A stretch of DNA of 64,000 nt from Leifsonia sp. Root227 (GCF_001428745.1 NZ_LMIO01000001.1:830818-894817); one strand, 5' to 3'; counted from the first letter of the stretch, positions 1 to 8,869 are shown. The notes: a model not told the origin generated them from the letters alone. Numbers and translations: made by a program.

Positions 1-206
1 GCCCGCCCCTTGGCCGTGGCCGGGTCGTGCAGGATGTCCCACTCCTCACCGAGCAGCGACTGGATGTCCTCCGTGGATGCGCGGACCTCCTGAATGGCGA
101 GGATGTCCACATCCCGGGTGTCGAGCCACGCGCCCATGCCCTTGCGGAAGGCGGCGCGGATGCCGTTGGTGTTGATCGTGGCGATACGCACGGGCTTCGA
201 AGGCAT
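1..206 (-). CDS. xthA: Exodeoxyribonuclease III, N-terminal fragment (cut by window edge)
   Basis: Exonuclease III-type AP endonuclease, which incises DNA at abasic sites during base excision repair. Only the first 68 codons lie in the window. From the ATG at 206 the protein opens with the typical first strand RIATINTNGIRAA, and about 25 residues later has the LAIQEVRA stretch whose Glu is a metal ligand in this family. An ATG at 210 is in another frame and gives no family match. The start lies 9 bases after the stop of the YihY gene, so the two are probably cotranscribed. The family call is good; the rest of the gene is not visible. Confidence 0.85.
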   Translation of the reverse strand, partial: MPSKPVRIATINTNGIRAAFRKGMGAWLDTRDVDILAIQEVRASTEDIQSLLGEEWDILHDPATAKGR

Positions 207-215
207 GCATCAAGC

Positions 216-1454
216 CTACCGGGGACGACCGACGGTCCCCTCGTCGAGCACGTCGTTGAGGTTGTTCTGGGCGCGCTCGACGGAACGCTGCGCTCGCAGT
301 CTGCCGAGCCAGCGGGCAGAGGCCAGCGCATCCTTGGCCCGTTCGAGCTCCGCCTTGGCCACGACGACGCGGGCCTGGTGCTCTGCCGCCGCCTTCTCCG
401 CGGCCGCCTGCTCGGGCGTGACCAGGCGTGGGGAGAGCCCGCGGTCGAACATCCCGACGGCGATCCAGGAGGCGGAGAGCAGGATCACCCGCGAGACGAA
501 GTTGAACCAGATCAGCAGACCGATGAAGACGGCGAACGTTGCCAGCAGCGGGTTCTTGGTCGCCCCGCCGAGGAAGACACCGGCCAGGGTGCTCAGCCCG
601 GCGAGGGTGAGGCTGCCGAGCAGCGTACCGAAGAAGAGGTTCCGCCACGGCACGGCGACGCGCGCGAGCACGCGGAACATGGCGCCGAGCGTGACGATGT
701 TGAGGAGCACGGAGACGAACAGGCCGGACACCCGCGCGACCACACTGGTCCAGAACGAGTCGCCCAGTCCGATCAGATCGAGCACGAAAGTGAGCGCCTC
801 GGTGCTGACGATGGTGAGCACCGCCGAGATCAGCAGCACGATGCCGAACAGCATGGCCAGGCCGAGGTCGCGGATCTTCTGCAGGACGTAGTTGGTGGTG
901 TCCCTGGTGAGCCCGAACACCGCGCGGACGGCCTGCCTGGTGTAGTAGAGCCAGCCGATCGCCGTCCAGATCAGGCCGACCGCGGCGATGATGCCGGTCC
1001 AGCCGAAGGATGTGGCGCTCTCGAGCTGCGACAACTGGATGGCGCCCGGCTGAGTGTCCGTCGCGATGAGCCCGGGGACCGCTCGGTTGATGAGGTCCGT
1101 GAGCGCCCCCAGTACCTCCTGGTTGCCTGTCAGCCAGAGGCCCGCCACCGAGAACGCCACCCAGATCGCGGCGAAGATCGCGAACAGGGCCTGGTAGCCC
1201 ATCCCGGCGGCGCGAAGGTTGCCGTCGCTGTACGAGAAGTTCATGTACACGCGATACGGCCGGAGGGCCTTGACCCACTTGGCCCAGATGGTGACCCGCG
1301 CGACCGGCTTCTCCAGCCGTTCGCGCAGCGGCTCCGTCGCCTCGGTGATCTTGTCCTTCAGCGACTCGGAGTCCGGGTCGATCGTGCCCTCAGCGCGCTG
1401 CAACGCCGGATCGGGACGCACGGGTGCGACGTCCTGTCTCGACTTCTTGGCCAC
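216..1454 (-). CDS. YihY/BrkB family inner membrane protein
   Basis: Polytopic membrane protein of 412 residues, in the usual size range of the YihY/virulence factor BrkB family, whose biochemical function is still unclear. Roughly six hydrophobic segments run from about residue 90 to 330, including the family-like FGWTGIIAAVGLIWTAIGW and the region around PWRNLFFGTLLGSL. The N-terminus (KKSRQDVAP) and the C-terminus are charged and cytoplasmic-looking, and the last 70 residues are Ala/Lys/Arg/Glu-rich and may form a coiled coil. The start is a GTG at 1454 with a TAGGCT -10 element only six bases upstream, so the mRNA may be leaderless. The gene precedes xthA on the same strand. Confidence 0.85.
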   Translation of the reverse strand: MAKKSRQDVAPVRPDPALQRAEGTIDPDSESLKDKITEATEPLRERLEKPVARVTIWAKWVKALRPYRVYMNFSYSDGNLRAAGMGYQALFAIFAAIWVAFSVAGLWLTGNQEVLGALTDLINRAVPGLIATDTQPGAIQLSQLESATSFGWTGIIAAVGLIWTAIGWLYYTRQAVRAVFGLTRDTTNYVLQKIRDLGLAMLFGIVLLISAVLTIVSTEALTFVLDLIGLGDSFWTSVVARVSGLFVSVLLNIVTLGAMFRVLARVAVPWRNLFFGTLLGSLTLAGLSTLAGVFLGGATKNPLLATFAVFIGLLIWFNFVSRVILLSASWIAVGMFDRGLSPRLVTPEQAAAEKAAAEHQARVVVAKAELERAKDALASARWLGRLRAQRSVERAQNNLNDVLDEGTVGRPR

Positions 1455-1460
1455 GGCCCC

Positions 1461-1466
1461 AGCCTA
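1461..1466 (-). promoter_or_regulatory. -10 element of a leaderless promoter for the YihY gene
   Basis: TAGGCT on the minus strand is followed by six bases and then the GTG at 1454. The start codon would be at or next to the transcription start. No good -35 hexamer is visible. Confidence 0.45.
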
Positions 1467-1486
1467 TCCACCGCCAGATACCGGAA

Positions 1487-1517
1487 ACTGCGCGATTTCC
1501 GTCGGAAATCGCGCAGT
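1487..1517 (-). terminator. Hairpin terminator after sdhB
   Basis: A perfect 14-base-pair stem with a three-base loop lies 26 bases after the sdhB stop; its left arm on the plus strand is ACTGCGCGATTTCC. Read on the minus strand the stem is followed by a short TTT. It most likely ends the sdhCDAB transcript. It could also be a copy of a dispersed extragenic palindrome. Confidence 0.7.
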
Positions 1518-1543
1518 CACGGGTAACTCGTGAAGAGCTCGGC

Positions 1544-2305
1544 TCAGCGCTTGCCGCGCATGATGGCCTGCTTGACCTCGGCGATGGCCTGCGTCACCTG
1601 GATGCCGCGGGGGCACGCGTCGGTGCAGTTGAAGGTGGTGCGGCAGCGCCACACGCCTTCCTTGTCGTTGAGGATGTCGAGGCGCACCTGCGAGTTGTCG
1701 TCGCGGGAGTCGAAGATGAAGCGGTGCGCGTTGACGATAGCCGCCGGGCCGAAGTACTGCCCGTCCGTCCAGAACACCGGGCACGACGAGGTGCACGCCG
1801 CGCACAGGATGCACTTGGTGGTGTCGTCGAAGCGGGCGCGGTCTGCGACCGACTGGATGCGCTCCTTGTCCTTCGGCGGAGCGCTGTTCGCGACGAGGAA
1901 GGGCTGAACCTCGCGGTAGGAGGCGAAGAACGGCTCCATGTCCACGATGAGGTCCTTCTCCAGCGGCAGGCCCTTGATGGCCTCGACGTAGATCGGCTTC
2001 GAGATGTCGAGGTCCTTGATCAGCGTCTTGCAGGCGAGACGGTTGCGGCCGTTGATCCGCATGGCGTCCGAACCGCAGATGCCGTGCGCGCAGGAGCGGC
2101 GGAAGGTCAGCGAGCCGTCCTGCTCCCACTTGATCTTGTGCAGCGCGTCCAGGATGCGGTCGGTCGGGAACATCTCGACGTCGAAGTCCTGCCAGCGCGG
2201 CTCCGTGTCCACATCCGGGTCGAAACGCCGGATGATCAGGGTCACGGTGAACGACTGGATCGGCGCCTCGGGTGCGGGCGGAGTCTCGAGCACGGCGTTC
2301 GACAT
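1544..2305 (-). CDS. sdhB: Succinate dehydrogenase iron-sulfur subunit
   Basis: Iron-sulfur subunit (253 residues) of complex II, which carries electrons from the SdhA flavin to quinone in the SdhC/SdhD anchor. The N-terminal ferredoxin-like domain has the 2Fe-2S ligands in SCAHGICGSD at 71-80 with Asp at the third ligand position, as in many SdhB proteins, and a further Cys at 92. The C-terminal half has the two clusters of cysteines, CILCAACTSSCP and CRTTFNCTDACP, that bind the 4Fe-4S and 3Fe-4S centres. The ATG at 2305 overlaps the sdhA stop as TGATG, indicating translational coupling. It is the last gene of sdhCDAB. Confidence 0.97.
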   Translation of the reverse strand: MSNAVLETPPAPEAPIQSFTVTLIIRRFDPDVDTEPRWQDFDVEMFPTDRILDALHKIKWEQDGSLTFRRSCAHGICGSDAMRINGRNRLACKTLIKDLDISKPIYVEAIKGLPLEKDLIVDMEPFFASYREVQPFLVANSAPPKDKERIQSVADRARFDDTTKCILCAACTSSCPVFWTDGQYFGPAAIVNAHRFIFDSRDDNSQVRLDILNDKEGVWRCRTTFNCTDACPRGIQVTQAIAEVKQAIMRGKR

Positions 2306-4107
2306 CAGTACTTCCTCTCCATCGGCTGGTAGTTGGTCACGACGACCGGCTTCCAGTCGAGTCGAATGTGGTCGGCGGCGTCGGACGAGTGCGGGTCGCC
2401 CGAGAGGTACGCCATGGTGTGCTTCATGAAGTTCTCGTCGTCGCGCTTGGGGTAGTCGTCGCGCATGTGGCCGCCGCGGCTCTCCTGGCGGTTGCGCGCC
2501 GAGTACACCACGACCTCGGCGAGGTCGAGCAGGAAGCCGAGCTCCACAGCCTCGAGGAGGTCCGTGTTGAAGCGCTTGCCCTTGTCCTGCACGACGATGT
2601 TGCGGTACCGGTCGCGGAGCTCGTGGATGGTCGTGGTGACCTTCGCGAGCGACTCGTCCGTGCGGAACACCTGGGCGTTCTTGTCCATCTCGTCCTGCAG
2701 TTCTTTGCGGATGGCAGCGATGCGCTCGGTGCCCGTTCCGTTGCGGAGCCCGTCGATCATCTCGCGGACGGCCTTCGCCGGGTCGTCCGGCAGCGGGACG
2801 GCGGTCGCCGTCTTGACGTACTCGACCGCGTTGTTGCCTGCACGCTTGCCGAACACGTTGATGTCGAGCAGCGAGTTGGTGCCGAGACGGTTGGAGCCGT
2901 GCACGGAGACGCAGGCGCACTCGCCCGCGGCGTAGAGGCCGGGAACGACCGTGGTGTTGTCGCGCAGCACCTCGGCGGCCGTGTTGGTCGGGATGCCGCC
3001 CATCGCGTAGTGCGCTGTCGGCATCACGGGCACGGGCTCGACCACGGGGTCGACGCCGAGGTAGGTGCGGGCGAACTCGGTGATGTCCGGCAGCTTGGTC
3101 TCCAGGACCTCGGCGCCCAGGTGGGTGCAGTCGAGCAGCACGTAGTCCTTGTGCGGACCGGCGCCGCGGCCTTCCGCGACCTCCTGGACCATGCAGCGGG
3201 CGACGATGTCGCGCGGCGCGAGGTCTTTGATGGTGGGGGCGTAGCGCTCCATGAAGCGCTCACCGCTCGCGTTGCGGAGGATCGCGCCCTCACCGCGGGC
3301 GCCCTCGGTGAGCAGGATGCCCAGCCCGGCGAGGCCGGTCGGGTGGAACTGGAAGAACTCCATGTCCTCGAGCGGGAGCTTCTTGCGCCAGATGATGCCG
3401 ACGCCGTCACCGGTGAGGGTGTGGGCGTTGGAGGTGGTCTTGTAGATCTTGCCGAAGCCGCCCGTCGCGAAGATGATCGCCTTCGAGTGGAAGACGTGCA
3501 GCTCGCCGGTGGCCAGCTCGTAGGCGACGACGCCGGCGGGCTGGTCGACCCCGTCCACCTCGTTCATGATCACGTCGAGGACGTAGTACTCGTTGAAGAA
3601 GTTGATGCCGAGCTTGACGCAGTTCTGGAACAGCGTCTGGAGGATCATGTGGCCGGTGCGGTCCGCTGCATAGCAGGCGCGGCGCACAGGCGCCTTGCCG
3701 TGGTCGCGGGTGTGACCGCCGAAGCGGCGCTGGTCGATCTTGCCCTCTGGCGTGCGGTTGAACGGCAGGCCCATGTTCTCGAGGTCGATGACGGCGTCGA
3801 TGGCTTCCTTGGCGAGGATCTCGGCGGCGTCCTGGTCGACGAGGTAGTCGCCGCCCTTGACGGTGTCGAAGGTGTGCCACTCCCAGTTGTCCTCTTCCAC
3901 GTTCGCCAGCGCCGCGGCCATGCCGCCCTGCGCGGCTCCCGTGTGGGAGCGGGTGGGGTAGAGCTTCGAGATCACCGCGGTCTTGGCGTGCGGACCGGCT
4001 TCGATCGCAGCGCGCATCCCTGCGCCGCCTGCGCCGACGATGACGATGTCGAACTCGTGGTAGTGGACGCCGTCGATGACGGTCGATTCAGAGGTTTCAG
4101 TTGTCAC
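2305..4107 (-). CDS. sdhA: Succinate dehydrogenase flavoprotein subunit
   Basis: Catalytic flavoprotein (600 residues, normal length) that oxidises succinate to fumarate on the cytoplasmic side of the membrane in the TCA cycle and respiratory chain. The FAD-binding motif GAGGAG is at 25-30, and the His of [10 protein letters not shown] near residue 55 is the expected covalent flavin attachment site. Substrate-site segments [17 protein letters not shown] and [11 protein letters not shown] are all present. The start is a GTG at 4107, 32 bases after the sdhD stop. The active site looks intact. Confidence 0.97.
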   Translation of the reverse strand: MTTETSESTVIDGVHYHEFDIVIVGAGGAGMRAAIEAGPHAKTAVISKLYPTRSHTGAAQGGMAAALANVEEDNWEWHTFDTVKGGDYLVDQDAAEILAKEAIDAVIDLENMGLPFNRTPEGKIDQRRFGGHTRDHGKAPVRRACYAADRTGHMILQTLFQNCVKLGINFFNEYYVLDVIMNEVDGVDQPAGVVAYELATGELHVFHSKAIIFATGGFGKIYKTTSNAHTLTGDGVGIIWRKKLPLEDMEFFQFHPTGLAGLGILLTEGARGEGAILRNASGERFMERYAPTIKDLAPRDIVARCMVQEVAEGRGAGPHKDYVLLDCTHLGAEVLETKLPDITEFARTYLGVDPVVEPVPVMPTAHYAMGGIPTNTAAEVLRDNTTVVPGLYAAGECACVSVHGSNRLGTNSLLDINVFGKRAGNNAVEYVKTATAVPLPDDPAKAVREMIDGLRNGTGTERIAAIRKELQDEMDKNAQVFRTDESLAKVTTTIHELRDRYRNIVVQDKGKRFNTDLLEAVELGFLLDLAEVVVYSARNRQESRGGHMRDDYPKRDDENFMKHTMAYLSGDPHSSDAADHIRLDWKPVVVTNYQPMERKY

Positions 4108-4139
4108 AGCGTTTTCCGTAGTCGTTGGCTACTAGGTGA

Positions 4140-4583
4140 TTACTTGACCGGGCAGAACGACGGCAGAAGATCGGCCGGAGCGCCTGCTGGGCAGGGTTCG
4201 AAGGTGAAGATCACGAGCGTGCCGAGGACCACGAGCACGACGACGGCGGCGAGGATCGCGCCCTTCAGGATGCGGTTGACCACCTTGTTGTACGAGTAGT
4301 CGTTGACCAGGGTGCGCATCCCGTTGCCGCCGTGGATCATGGCGAGCCAGAGCATCAGCAGATCCCAGATCTGCCAGAACGGCGTTGCGTACTTGCCGCC
4401 GATGAAGGCGAAGTCGATCTGCTTGACGCCCTCGCCCATGACGAGGTTGACGAACAGGTGGCCGAAGATGAGGACGATCAGCAGCACGCCGGACGCGCGC
4501 ATGTAGATCCAGCCCCACTTCTCCCAGTTGACGCCCTTGCGGGCAGGGCGGGACGGGGTGCGAGGCGCTTCGATGGTGGTCAT
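4140..4583 (-). CDS. sdhD: Succinate dehydrogenase membrane anchor subunit
   Basis: Small hydrophobic subunit (147 residues) of the complex II anchor, with three predicted membrane helices at roughly 28-50, 70-90 and 108-130. The segment LWLAMIHGGNGMRTLVNDY contains the His expected to ligate or lie near haem b and the quinone site. Its start is only two bases after the sdhC stop. The N-terminus is basic and Pro-rich and probably cytoplasmic. The assignment rests on order, size and topology, because anchor subunits are poorly conserved. Confidence 0.92.
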   Translation of the reverse strand: MTTIEAPRTPSRPARKGVNWEKWGWIYMRASGVLLIVLIFGHLFVNLVMGEGVKQIDFAFIGGKYATPFWQIWDLLMLWLAMIHGGNGMRTLVNDYSYNKVVNRILKGAILAAVVVLVVLGTLVIFTFEPCPAGAPADLLPSFCPVK

Positions 4584-4585
4584 GG

Positions 4586-5002
4586 TCAGTGCCCCTCTCC
4601 GAAGATGTGGATGAGCTGCACGGGAACGAAGCCGGCCATGAGCACGACCCAGATCACGATGACGATGTAGAACATGACCTTCTGGTACTTGACGCCCTTG
4701 CTCCAGAAGTCGATGAGGATGATCCGGATGCCGTTGAAGGCGTGGAAAATGATGGCGCCGACGAGGGCGATCTCACCGAGTCCCATGATGGGGTTCTTGT
4801 ACGTCCCGATCACCGCGTTGTACGCCTCTGGGCTGACCCGGACGAGCGAGGTGTCGAGGATGTGAACGAGAAGGAAGAAGAAGATGGCGACGCCGGTGAT
4901 GCGGTGCAGCACCCACGACCACATTCCCTCTCGGCCCCGGTACAGTGTCCCGCCCGGCCTGTTCTTGGTCGGCTGCAGGGTTCCTGCCGCTTGATCTGGC
5001 AC
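4586..5002 (-). CDS. sdhC: Succinate dehydrogenase cytochrome b556 subunit
   Basis: Haem-binding anchor subunit (138 residues from the chosen start) with three membrane helices. The segment WSWVLHRITGVAIFFFLLVHILD carries the conserved Ser-x3-His-x2-Gly type SdhC signature and the haem-ligand His. An open frame extends to an ATG at 5068, but a GTG at 5002 has a strong ribosome site (GGGAGGG, spacing about 6-7) and gives the usual family N-terminus, so it is preferred. It is the first gene of sdhCDAB. A TAGACT -10 about 45 bases upstream and two palindromes further up probably control the operon. Confidence 0.9.
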   Translation of the reverse strand: MPDQAAGTLQPTKNRPGGTLYRGREGMWSWVLHRITGVAIFFFLLVHILDTSLVRVSPEAYNAVIGTYKNPIMGLGEIALVGAIIFHAFNGIRIILIDFWSKGVKYQKVMFYIVIVIWVVLMAGFVPVQLIHIFGEGH

Positions 5003-5054
5003 GAACAACCCTCCCTGGTTGTGGTCGCTTGCTGACGCGCTTGAGCGCCGTACC

Positions 5055-5060
5055 AGTCTA
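5055..5060 (-). promoter_or_regulatory. Probable -10 element of the sdhCDAB promoter
   Basis: TAGACT on the minus strand would start transcription near 5048 and leave a leader of about 45 bases carrying the sdhC ribosome site. No convincing -35 is visible, which fits an activator- or repressor-controlled promoter. Confidence 0.4.
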
Positions 5061-5083
5061 TGCCGCACGGCTGTTTCACGCTG

Positions 5084-5099
5084 CTTAGGCAGGCCTAAG
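5084..5099. promoter_or_regulatory. Palindrome resembling a DtxR/IdeR iron box, upstream of sdhC
   Basis: Perfect inverted repeat CTTAGGC-AG-GCCTAAG. The TTAGG-N4-CCTAA core matches a 14-base part of the known DtxR/IdeR consensus. It lies about 35-50 bases upstream of the predicted sdhC transcription start. Iron control of an iron-sulfur/haem enzyme would make sense, but the binding protein is not shown by the sequence. Confidence 0.5.
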
Positions 5100-5101
5100 T
5101 A

Positions 5102-5115
5102 TCTCGACGTCGAGA
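5102..5115. promoter_or_regulatory. Second perfect palindrome upstream of sdhC
   Basis: TCTCGACGTCGAGA is a 14-base perfect palindrome two bases beyond the iron-box-like repeat. Its form resembles MarR-type operators. It also lies 16 bases after the stop of the esterase gene, but the short stem and lack of a T-run argue against a terminator. Confidence 0.4.
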
Positions 5116-5131
5116 CAAATCAGGTCGGCGG

Positions 5132-6424
5132 TCAGGAGGGCGCCGACAGGCCGAGAACAGGGTAGAGGACGCGGAAGCCCTCCTGCAGGCCGCCGGTGAG
5201 CGCCTTCTGCACGTGCCCGCCGTTCGGCACCTCGTGATAGTCGACGTTCATCCCCACCTGGCGGGCCGCCGCCGCGACCCGGAGGGCGACGGGGCGGTAC
5301 ATCGCGTCGTCGGAGCCGACGGTGAAGACAGCCGTGGTGTGCCGGAAGTCCTTTCCGTGCATGATGCGGAGCGGCTTCTGGTTCTCGTACGCGTCCTTGT
5401 CTCCGCCGAACACGTCGTGGAGCACGGCCGCCTCGTGGTCGGAGCCCGGGAACTCCTCTCCCGAGATGTCGATGAGGTTGGAGAACAGGTCGGGCCGTTT
5501 GACCGCGATCGACAGGGCGCACTGCCCGCCGTTGGAGTATCCGGCGATCGTCCAGAACCGGCGGTCGTGGGTGATGTTGAGGTGCTTCTGCGCCCAGTCG
5601 ATGACGTCGCCGGTGAGGAAGGTCTGCGCGTTCCCGAACCGCTTCGTGTCGAGGCAGAGCGGGTCCCTGAGCGGGTCGCCGAGCTGGTCGGCGACGATGA
5701 CGATCGGGGCGAGGCCTCCGTGCTTGGCGGCGATCGGGTCGAGCACCGCCGCTGCCTGATACGGGTCGGGGTTGCCTGGCTGACCCATCAGCATCACCAC
5801 GAGGGGAAGGGGCGGAGGGTGCTCGACGAGGGCGGCGGGAGGCAGGTAGATCCCCGCAGGCCGCGAGGAGAAGCCCGACCCGCCGTTCGGGATCACCTGG
5901 CTGCCCGTCCTGCCGTGCTCCGGGAGGTCGGCAGGCGGCTTCCAGTGCTTCCAGAGCTGCGTGTCGTATCCGGATGCTGCCGTCGGCGGCGTGAGTCTGA
6001 TCGGCTTGTCTGTCGAGATGGAGAGCAGGTTGCCGAGCGTGCGGTTGATTCCGTACGTCGCGTTCACAGCGAGCGTGCCTGCCGCGATGAACACCGGGAT
6101 GCACGCCACCGCGACGATCTTCCGCCAGCGGGGAGACCGCCACAGGTTCACCACGGCGAGCGCCACCGCGCAGCAGGTCGCGGTGATCCACGCGTAGTTC
6201 ACGAGGCCGAGCGAGGTTCCGAAGAGGTCGAGCCAGCGCACGGCGACCAACCAGATGCCCACGGAGACCACGAGACCGGCCGCGACAGCGGACAGCGCGG
6301 TCACCAGCCAGCGCAGGCTGGGCCGCCGCGCCAGCAGGAACGCGGCAGCGACGGCCGCGACGGCCAGCACCGTCACGATCACCGGGCCATCGACGACATC
6401 GGTCGTCAGCAGCGCGTCGAACAT
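5132..6424 (-). CDS. Membrane-anchored alpha/beta-hydrolase (esterase family)
   Basis: 430-residue protein with about four N-terminal membrane helices (residues 12-30, 37-62, 75-93, 103-122) followed by an extracytoplasmic alpha/beta-hydrolase domain. The nucleophile elbow is GYSNGG with Ser297, and the catalytic His is probably in VPNGGHVQ near residue 406. The fold resembles the PF00756 esterase group, which includes mycobacterial antigen 85 mycolyltransferases, but substrate and acyl-transfer activity cannot be read from sequence. A good ribosome site (GGGGTGG, spacing 7) supports the ATG at 6424. The gene lies between manC and sdhC on the same strand with an 89-base gap to manC. Confidence 0.75.
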   Translation of the reverse strand: MFDALLTTDVVDGPVIVTVLAVAAVAAAFLLARRPSLRWLVTALSAVAAGLVVSVGIWLVAVRWLDLFGTSLGLVNYAWITATCCAVALAVVNLWRSPRWRKIVAVACIPVFIAAGTLAVNATYGINRTLGNLLSISTDKPIRLTPPTAASGYDTQLWKHWKPPADLPEHGRTGSQVIPNGGSGFSSRPAGIYLPPAALVEHPPPLPLVVMLMGQPGNPDPYQAAAVLDPIAAKHGGLAPIVIVADQLGDPLRDPLCLDTKRFGNAQTFLTGDVIDWAQKHLNITHDRRFWTIAGYSNGGQCALSIAVKRPDLFSNLIDISGEEFPGSDHEAAVLHDVFGGDKDAYENQKPLRIMHGKDFRHTTAVFTVGSDDAMYRPVALRVAAAARQVGMNVDYHEVPNGGHVQKALTGGLQEGFRVLYPVLGLSAPS

Positions 6425-6513
6425 GCGTATTCCACCCCCAGGCTGGCTGCCGGGAGTTCGGGTGCGCGGCAGGCGCCGGACGGAACGCTAGCGCATCAGG
6501 ATGGCTGAATTCC

Positions 6514-7638
6514 CTACAACACGTCGCTGGAGCCCGTGAGCTTCAGCGCATCCACGACCGCCTTCACCCGCTGGGCGTTCTCGCTGGTCGTGACGAGGAG
6601 CGCATCCGGGGTGTCGACCACCACGATGTCCTTCACGCCGATGAGGCTGATCACGCGGCCGGACTGACTGACCACGATGCCGCTGGAGGCATCGGAGAGG
6701 ACGCGGGCGTTCTCGCCGAGGATGGCCAGGTCGGACTTACGGCCGCCCGAGTTGAGCTTGGCGAGCGAGGCGAAGTCTCCGACATCGTCCCAGTCGAAAT
6801 ATCCGGGAATGACAGAGAGCGCGCCCCTGCTCGCTGCCGGCTCCGCCACGGCGTAGTCGATCGCGATCTTCTCCAGCCCTGGCCAGATGCGGTCGACGGC
6901 GGGGCCGCGCGTCGCGGGGTCGTCCCAGGCCTCCGCCAGCTCGAGCAGCCCGGCGTGGAGTTCGGGCTTCGAGCGGCCGATCTCCTCCAGCAGGCGGTCG
7001 GCGCGGGAGATGAACATGCTCGCGTTCCAGAGGTACGCGCCGCTGGCCAGGTAGCCCTCCGCCGTCTCCAGATCCGGCTTCTCGACGAACTCGGTCACCG
7101 AGAGCGCGCTCGGCGCCCCGTCGATGCCCAGCCCTTCGCCGGTCCGGATGTAGCCGAAGCCGACCGAAGGCTCCGTCGGCCGGATGCCGATGGTCGTGAT
7201 GTACCCGGCGTCTGCGGAGGCGACGGCCTCGCGGACCGCTGCGCCGAACAGGGGGAGGTTCTTGATGACGTGGTCGGCGGCGAACGACCCGATGATCACG
7301 CCGGGCTCCCTGCGCTCCAGGATCGCGGCGGCCAGGCCGATGGCGGCGGTGGAGTCGCGCGGCTCCGACTCCAGGACGACGTTCTGATCGGCCAGCGTCG
7401 GCAGCTGCGCCTCGACGGCGGCGCGGTGGGCGCGGCCGGTGACGACCATGATCCGCTGCTCGCCGGAGAGTGGAGCGAGCCTGTCCCAGGTGTCGCGAAG
7501 CAGGGTCTGTCCAGAGCCCGTGAGATCGTGCAGGAACTTGGGCGCGTCGGCGCGGGAGAGCGGCCAGAGCCGCGAGCCGATCCCGCCGGCCGGGATCACG
7601 GCGTAGAAGCGGTCGAGCGCGCTGGAGGTGTGTGCCAT
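6514..7638 (-). CDS. manC: Mannose-1-phosphate guanylyltransferase (GDP-mannose pyrophosphorylase)
   Basis: Makes GDP-mannose from mannose 1-phosphate and GTP in the cytoplasm. The N-terminal nucleotidyltransferase signature AVIPAGGIGSRLWPLSR is at about residues 13-29, with EFVEKPD and LWNASMF further on, as in this family. Length is 374 residues from the ATG at 7638, which has a TATCCT -10 element six bases upstream; an in-frame start at 7668 adds only ten residues and would remove this promoter. It is divergent from an MgtA-type mannosyltransferase that would use its product, giving a consistent mannolipid/mannan supply pair. Confidence 0.9.
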   Translation of the reverse strand: MAHTSSALDRFYAVIPAGGIGSRLWPLSRADAPKFLHDLTGSGQTLLRDTWDRLAPLSGEQRIMVVTGRAHRAAVEAQLPTLADQNVVLESEPRDSTAAIGLAAAILERREPGVIIGSFAADHVIKNLPLFGAAVREAVASADAGYITTIGIRPTEPSVGFGYIRTGEGLGIDGAPSALSVTEFVEKPDLETAEGYLASGAYLWNASMFISRADRLLEEIGRSKPELHAGLLELAEAWDDPATRGPAVDRIWPGLEKIAIDYAVAEPAASRGALSVIPGYFDWDDVGDFASLAKLNSGGRKSDLAILGENARVLSDASSGIVVSQSGRVISLIGVKDIVVVDTPDALLVTTSENAQRVKAVVDALKLTGSSDVL

Positions 7639-7644
7639 GTCGAA

Positions 7645-7650
7645 AGGATA
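7645..7650 (-). promoter_or_regulatory. -10 element of a leaderless promoter for manC
   Basis: TATCCT on the minus strand, then six bases, then the ATG at 7638. Back-to-back with the mgtA promoter. Confidence 0.5.
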
Positions 7651-7700
7651 CCGAGCGCTCCCGGACACCGGCCGTTCACACCGGGGTCACCGCGGCTGCC

Positions 7701-7706
7701 TAGCCT
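7701..7706 (+). promoter_or_regulatory. -10 element of a leaderless promoter for mgtA
   Basis: TAGCCT, six bases, then the ATG at 7713. No ribosome site lies in the interval. Confidence 0.5.
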
Positions 7707-7712
7707 GGCGGC

Positions 7713-8867
7713 ATGCGCGTAGCGGTGGTCAGCGAGAGCTTCCTCCCCACAGTCAACGGGGTCACCACCAGTGTCTGCCGGGTGCTGGAGCACCTGGCGG
7801 CCGAGGGCCACGAAGCGATCGTGGTGTGCCCGGACGCAGGAGCTCCCGCCGAGTACTCCGGCTTCCGGGTGCATCAGGTGCCGTCCGTGGCGTACCGGCA
7901 GTTCCCCGTCGGGCTCCCCAGCCCGCAGGTGCAGCGCATCCTGAGCAGGTTCGAGCCCGACGTGCTGCATGCCGCGTCCCCTTTCCTCCTCGGGGCGCAG
8001 GGGATCGCTGCCGCCAATCGGCTCGGCGTGCCGTCCGTGGCCATCTACCAGACGGATGTCGCAGGGTACGCCAGGCGCAACGGGCTCGGGATGACGTCGG
8101 CCATCGCGTGGAAGTACGTGCGCTGGGTGCACGACGGCGCCGACCTCACGCTCGTGCCGTCCGCCGCGTCGGAGTACGACCTGCGCACCGCGGGCGTCCG
8201 CTCGCTCGCGCGCTGGGGCAGAGGGGTCGACCTGGAGCGCTACCACCCCAACAACCGCAGGACGCCTGCCGCCATCGCGCTCCGCGATCAGCTGTCGCCG
8301 GACGGCGAGCTCGTCGTCGGGTACGTCGGCCGCATCGCGCCGGAGAAGCAGGTGGAGCGCCTCCGCGCGCTGCGCGGCATCCCCGGCCTCCAGCTCGCCA
8401 TCGTCGGGGACGGCCCGTCGCGCGCCTCCGTCGCCGTCGAGCTGCGCGGGATGCCGGTGACCTGGCTCGGCCGGCTGGGCGGCTCCGACCTCGCTGCGGC
8501 GTATGCGAGTTTCGACATGTTCGTGCACACCGGCACGGAGGAGACCTTCGGCCAGACCGTTCAGGAGGCCCACGCGTCTGGCATACCGGTGGTCGCGCCG
8601 CGTGCTGGAGGGCCGATCGACCTGGTCGCGCACGGCGTCGACGGACTGCTGGTGCAGCCGTCGGACGACAGGGCGCTGCGCGCCGCTGTGAAGATGCTCG
8701 CCGCAGACGCACCGCTGCGCCTCAGGATGGGCGAGGCGGGCAGACGTGCAGTGCTCGGCCGCAGCTGGGAGGCGATCTGCACCGAGCTCGTCGGACACTA
8801 CGAGAGCGTGCTCGGCGGCGCACGAAAGCGGGTCCAGCGCACCGGCAGACAGCGCGCGTACAGTTAG
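7713..8867 (+). CDS. mgtA: GDP-mannose-dependent alpha-mannosyltransferase, GT4 family
   Basis: Glycosyltransferase of 384 residues with the two-domain GT-B fold. The N-terminal domain starts at once with VAVVSESFLPTVNGVTTSV, the acceptor-side signature of MgtA/PimB-like enzymes. The C-terminal donor domain has VGYVGRIAPEKQVERL and the E-x7-E region around TGTEETFGQTVQEAHASG. Family members transfer mannose from GDP-mannose to a lipid anchor in lipoglycan synthesis. The divergent neighbour makes GDP-mannose. Donor assignment rests on family and context; the acceptor is not known. Confidence 0.85.
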   Translation: MRVAVVSESFLPTVNGVTTSVCRVLEHLAAEGHEAIVVCPDAGAPAEYSGFRVHQVPSVAYRQFPVGLPSPQVQRILSRFEPDVLHAASPFLLGAQGIAAANRLGVPSVAIYQTDVAGYARRNGLGMTSAIAWKYVRWVHDGADLTLVPSAASEYDLRTAGVRSLARWGRGVDLERYHPNNRRTPAAIALRDQLSPDGELVVGYVGRIAPEKQVERLRALRGIPGLQLAIVGDGPSRASVAVELRGMPVTWLGRLGGSDLAAAYASFDMFVHTGTEETFGQTVQEAHASGIPVVAPRAGGPIDLVAHGVDGLLVQPSDDRALRAAVKMLAADAPLRLRMGEAGRRAVLGRSWEAICTELVGHYESVLGGARKRVQRTGRQRAYS

Positions 8868-8869
8868 GT

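Noticed and set aside
1544..2305. Missing third Cys of the SdhB 2Fe-2S site (Asp instead)
   Set aside because: Asp at this ligand position is common in SdhB, including the E. coli enzyme, so it is not unusual.
2272..4299. Open frame of 675 codons on the plus strand
   Set aside because: It is antisense to sdhA, whose motifs are complete. Its translation is rich in Val, Asp, Arg and His with no recognisable family, the usual mirror of a GC-rich gene.
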